Position numbers and translations under genes: made by a program. 13,013 nucleotides of DNA from an uncultured Bacillus sp. (GTDB lineage Bacteria > Bacillota > Bacilli > Bacillales_B > DSM-18226). The notes beneath the pieces were generated by a model. That model searched no databases. It was given only the letters and a program-made list of their open reading frames with translations, and was not told the DNA's origin. The stretch spans positions 1 through 13,013 of the forward strand of contig NZ_CAMLDX010000095.1 of the NCBI RefSeq assembly GCF_946478885.1, written 5' to 3'. Below, piece after piece: positions 12,929-13,013 of the stretch (position 1 is the first letter of the stretch; every line of letters starts with the position of its first letter).

Positions 12929-13013
12929 GGGGCTGAATGGGGTACTGGTGTCCTCCACGGTCTTCAAAACCGCTTGTGACCAGCGTGCCTGGTCAGGTGG
13001 GTTCGATTCCCAC
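12929..13013 (+). tRNA. selC: tRNA-Sec (anticodon TCA), 3' end cut by the window
   Basis: Selenocysteine tRNA that decodes UGA with SelB. Layout: 8-base acceptor strand GGGGCTGA (12929-12936); six-pair D stem GGGGTA/TGTCCT around the loop CTGG; anticodon loop CTTCAAA with TCA at 12964-12966; long variable arm TGACCAG/CTGGTCA with loop CGTGC; T arm GTGGG-TTCGATT-CCCAC ending exactly at 13013. The 8-base acceptor, extended D stem and long variable arm are the features that separate tRNA-Sec from tRNA-Ser and from suppressors. The anticodon stem has an A-C mismatch at its base (12957/12973). The missing acceptor strand should read TCAGCCCC. It implies selA, selB, selD and at least one selenoprotein elsewhere in the genome. 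Confidence 0.88.

Noticed and set aside
12764..12967. Minus-strand 67-codon frame
   Set aside because: It runs through the D and anticodon arms of tRNA-Sec and has no ribosome site or recognisable product.
1..13013. CRISPR array or prophage
   Set aside because: No regularly spaced direct repeats and no phage structural or integrase genes were seen.

Overview
The window looks like a chromosomal segment of a Bacillaceae bacterium (Bacillus or a close relative). Evidence: AGGAGG-type ribosome sites throughout, TTG/GTG starts, low GC, and gene blocks matching Bacillus subtilis order: ccdA-ccdB(yneI)-ccdC(yneJ)-yneK and yoaS-yozG-yoaT. Two things are unusual for that group: an organohalide-respiration (reductive dehalogenase) operon at the left end and a selenocysteine tRNA at the right end, cut by the window edge.

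Left block (1-2650). The 3' part of a reductive dehalogenase catalytic gene (rdhA) is followed by its small membrane anchor (rdhB), an FMN-binding/polyferredoxin membrane protein of the RdhC/NosR type (rdhC), and a 38-residue single-helix membrane protein whose start lies inside rdhC. The first ~54 bases resemble the end of an insertion sequence, so rdhA may be truncated; the window alone cannot settle this.

Decay zone (about 2670-3600). A degenerate cobalamin riboswitch with a terminator stands before a clearly broken btuF-type corrinoid-binding lipoprotein gene (nonsense codon, two frame changes, lost 3' half), followed by an unidentified fragment. RdhA enzymes need a corrinoid, so this was probably a corrinoid-uptake locus attached to the dehalogenase module.

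Centre (3575-9697). A good promoter reads directly into a hairpin, then a 10-codon mini-ORF coupled by ATGA to a heterodimeric ABC exporter pair (BmrC/BmrD, YheI/YheH type). Then comes the cytochrome c biogenesis operon ccdA-ccdB-ccdC, with a possible RNA pseudoknot before ccdC. A ~120-bp imperfect hairpin separates ccdC from the convergent yneK.

Right block (9707-13013). A Fur/PerR-like AT-rich promoter region precedes yoaS (DUF2975), yozG (small Xre/Cro regulator) and yoaT (DUF817), with a 58-codon orphan reading frame before yoaT. Two small hypothetical genes and a gene-poor stretch lead to tRNA-Sec (anticodon TCA), which implies that the host makes selenoproteins. By eye, the first 3.6 kb is more AT-rich than the ABC/ccd region, which fits acquisition of the dehalogenase module by transfer. 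The strongest themes are this Rdh module with its own small membrane protein, the parallel decay of riboswitch and btuF, and a Bacillaceae tRNA-Sec.
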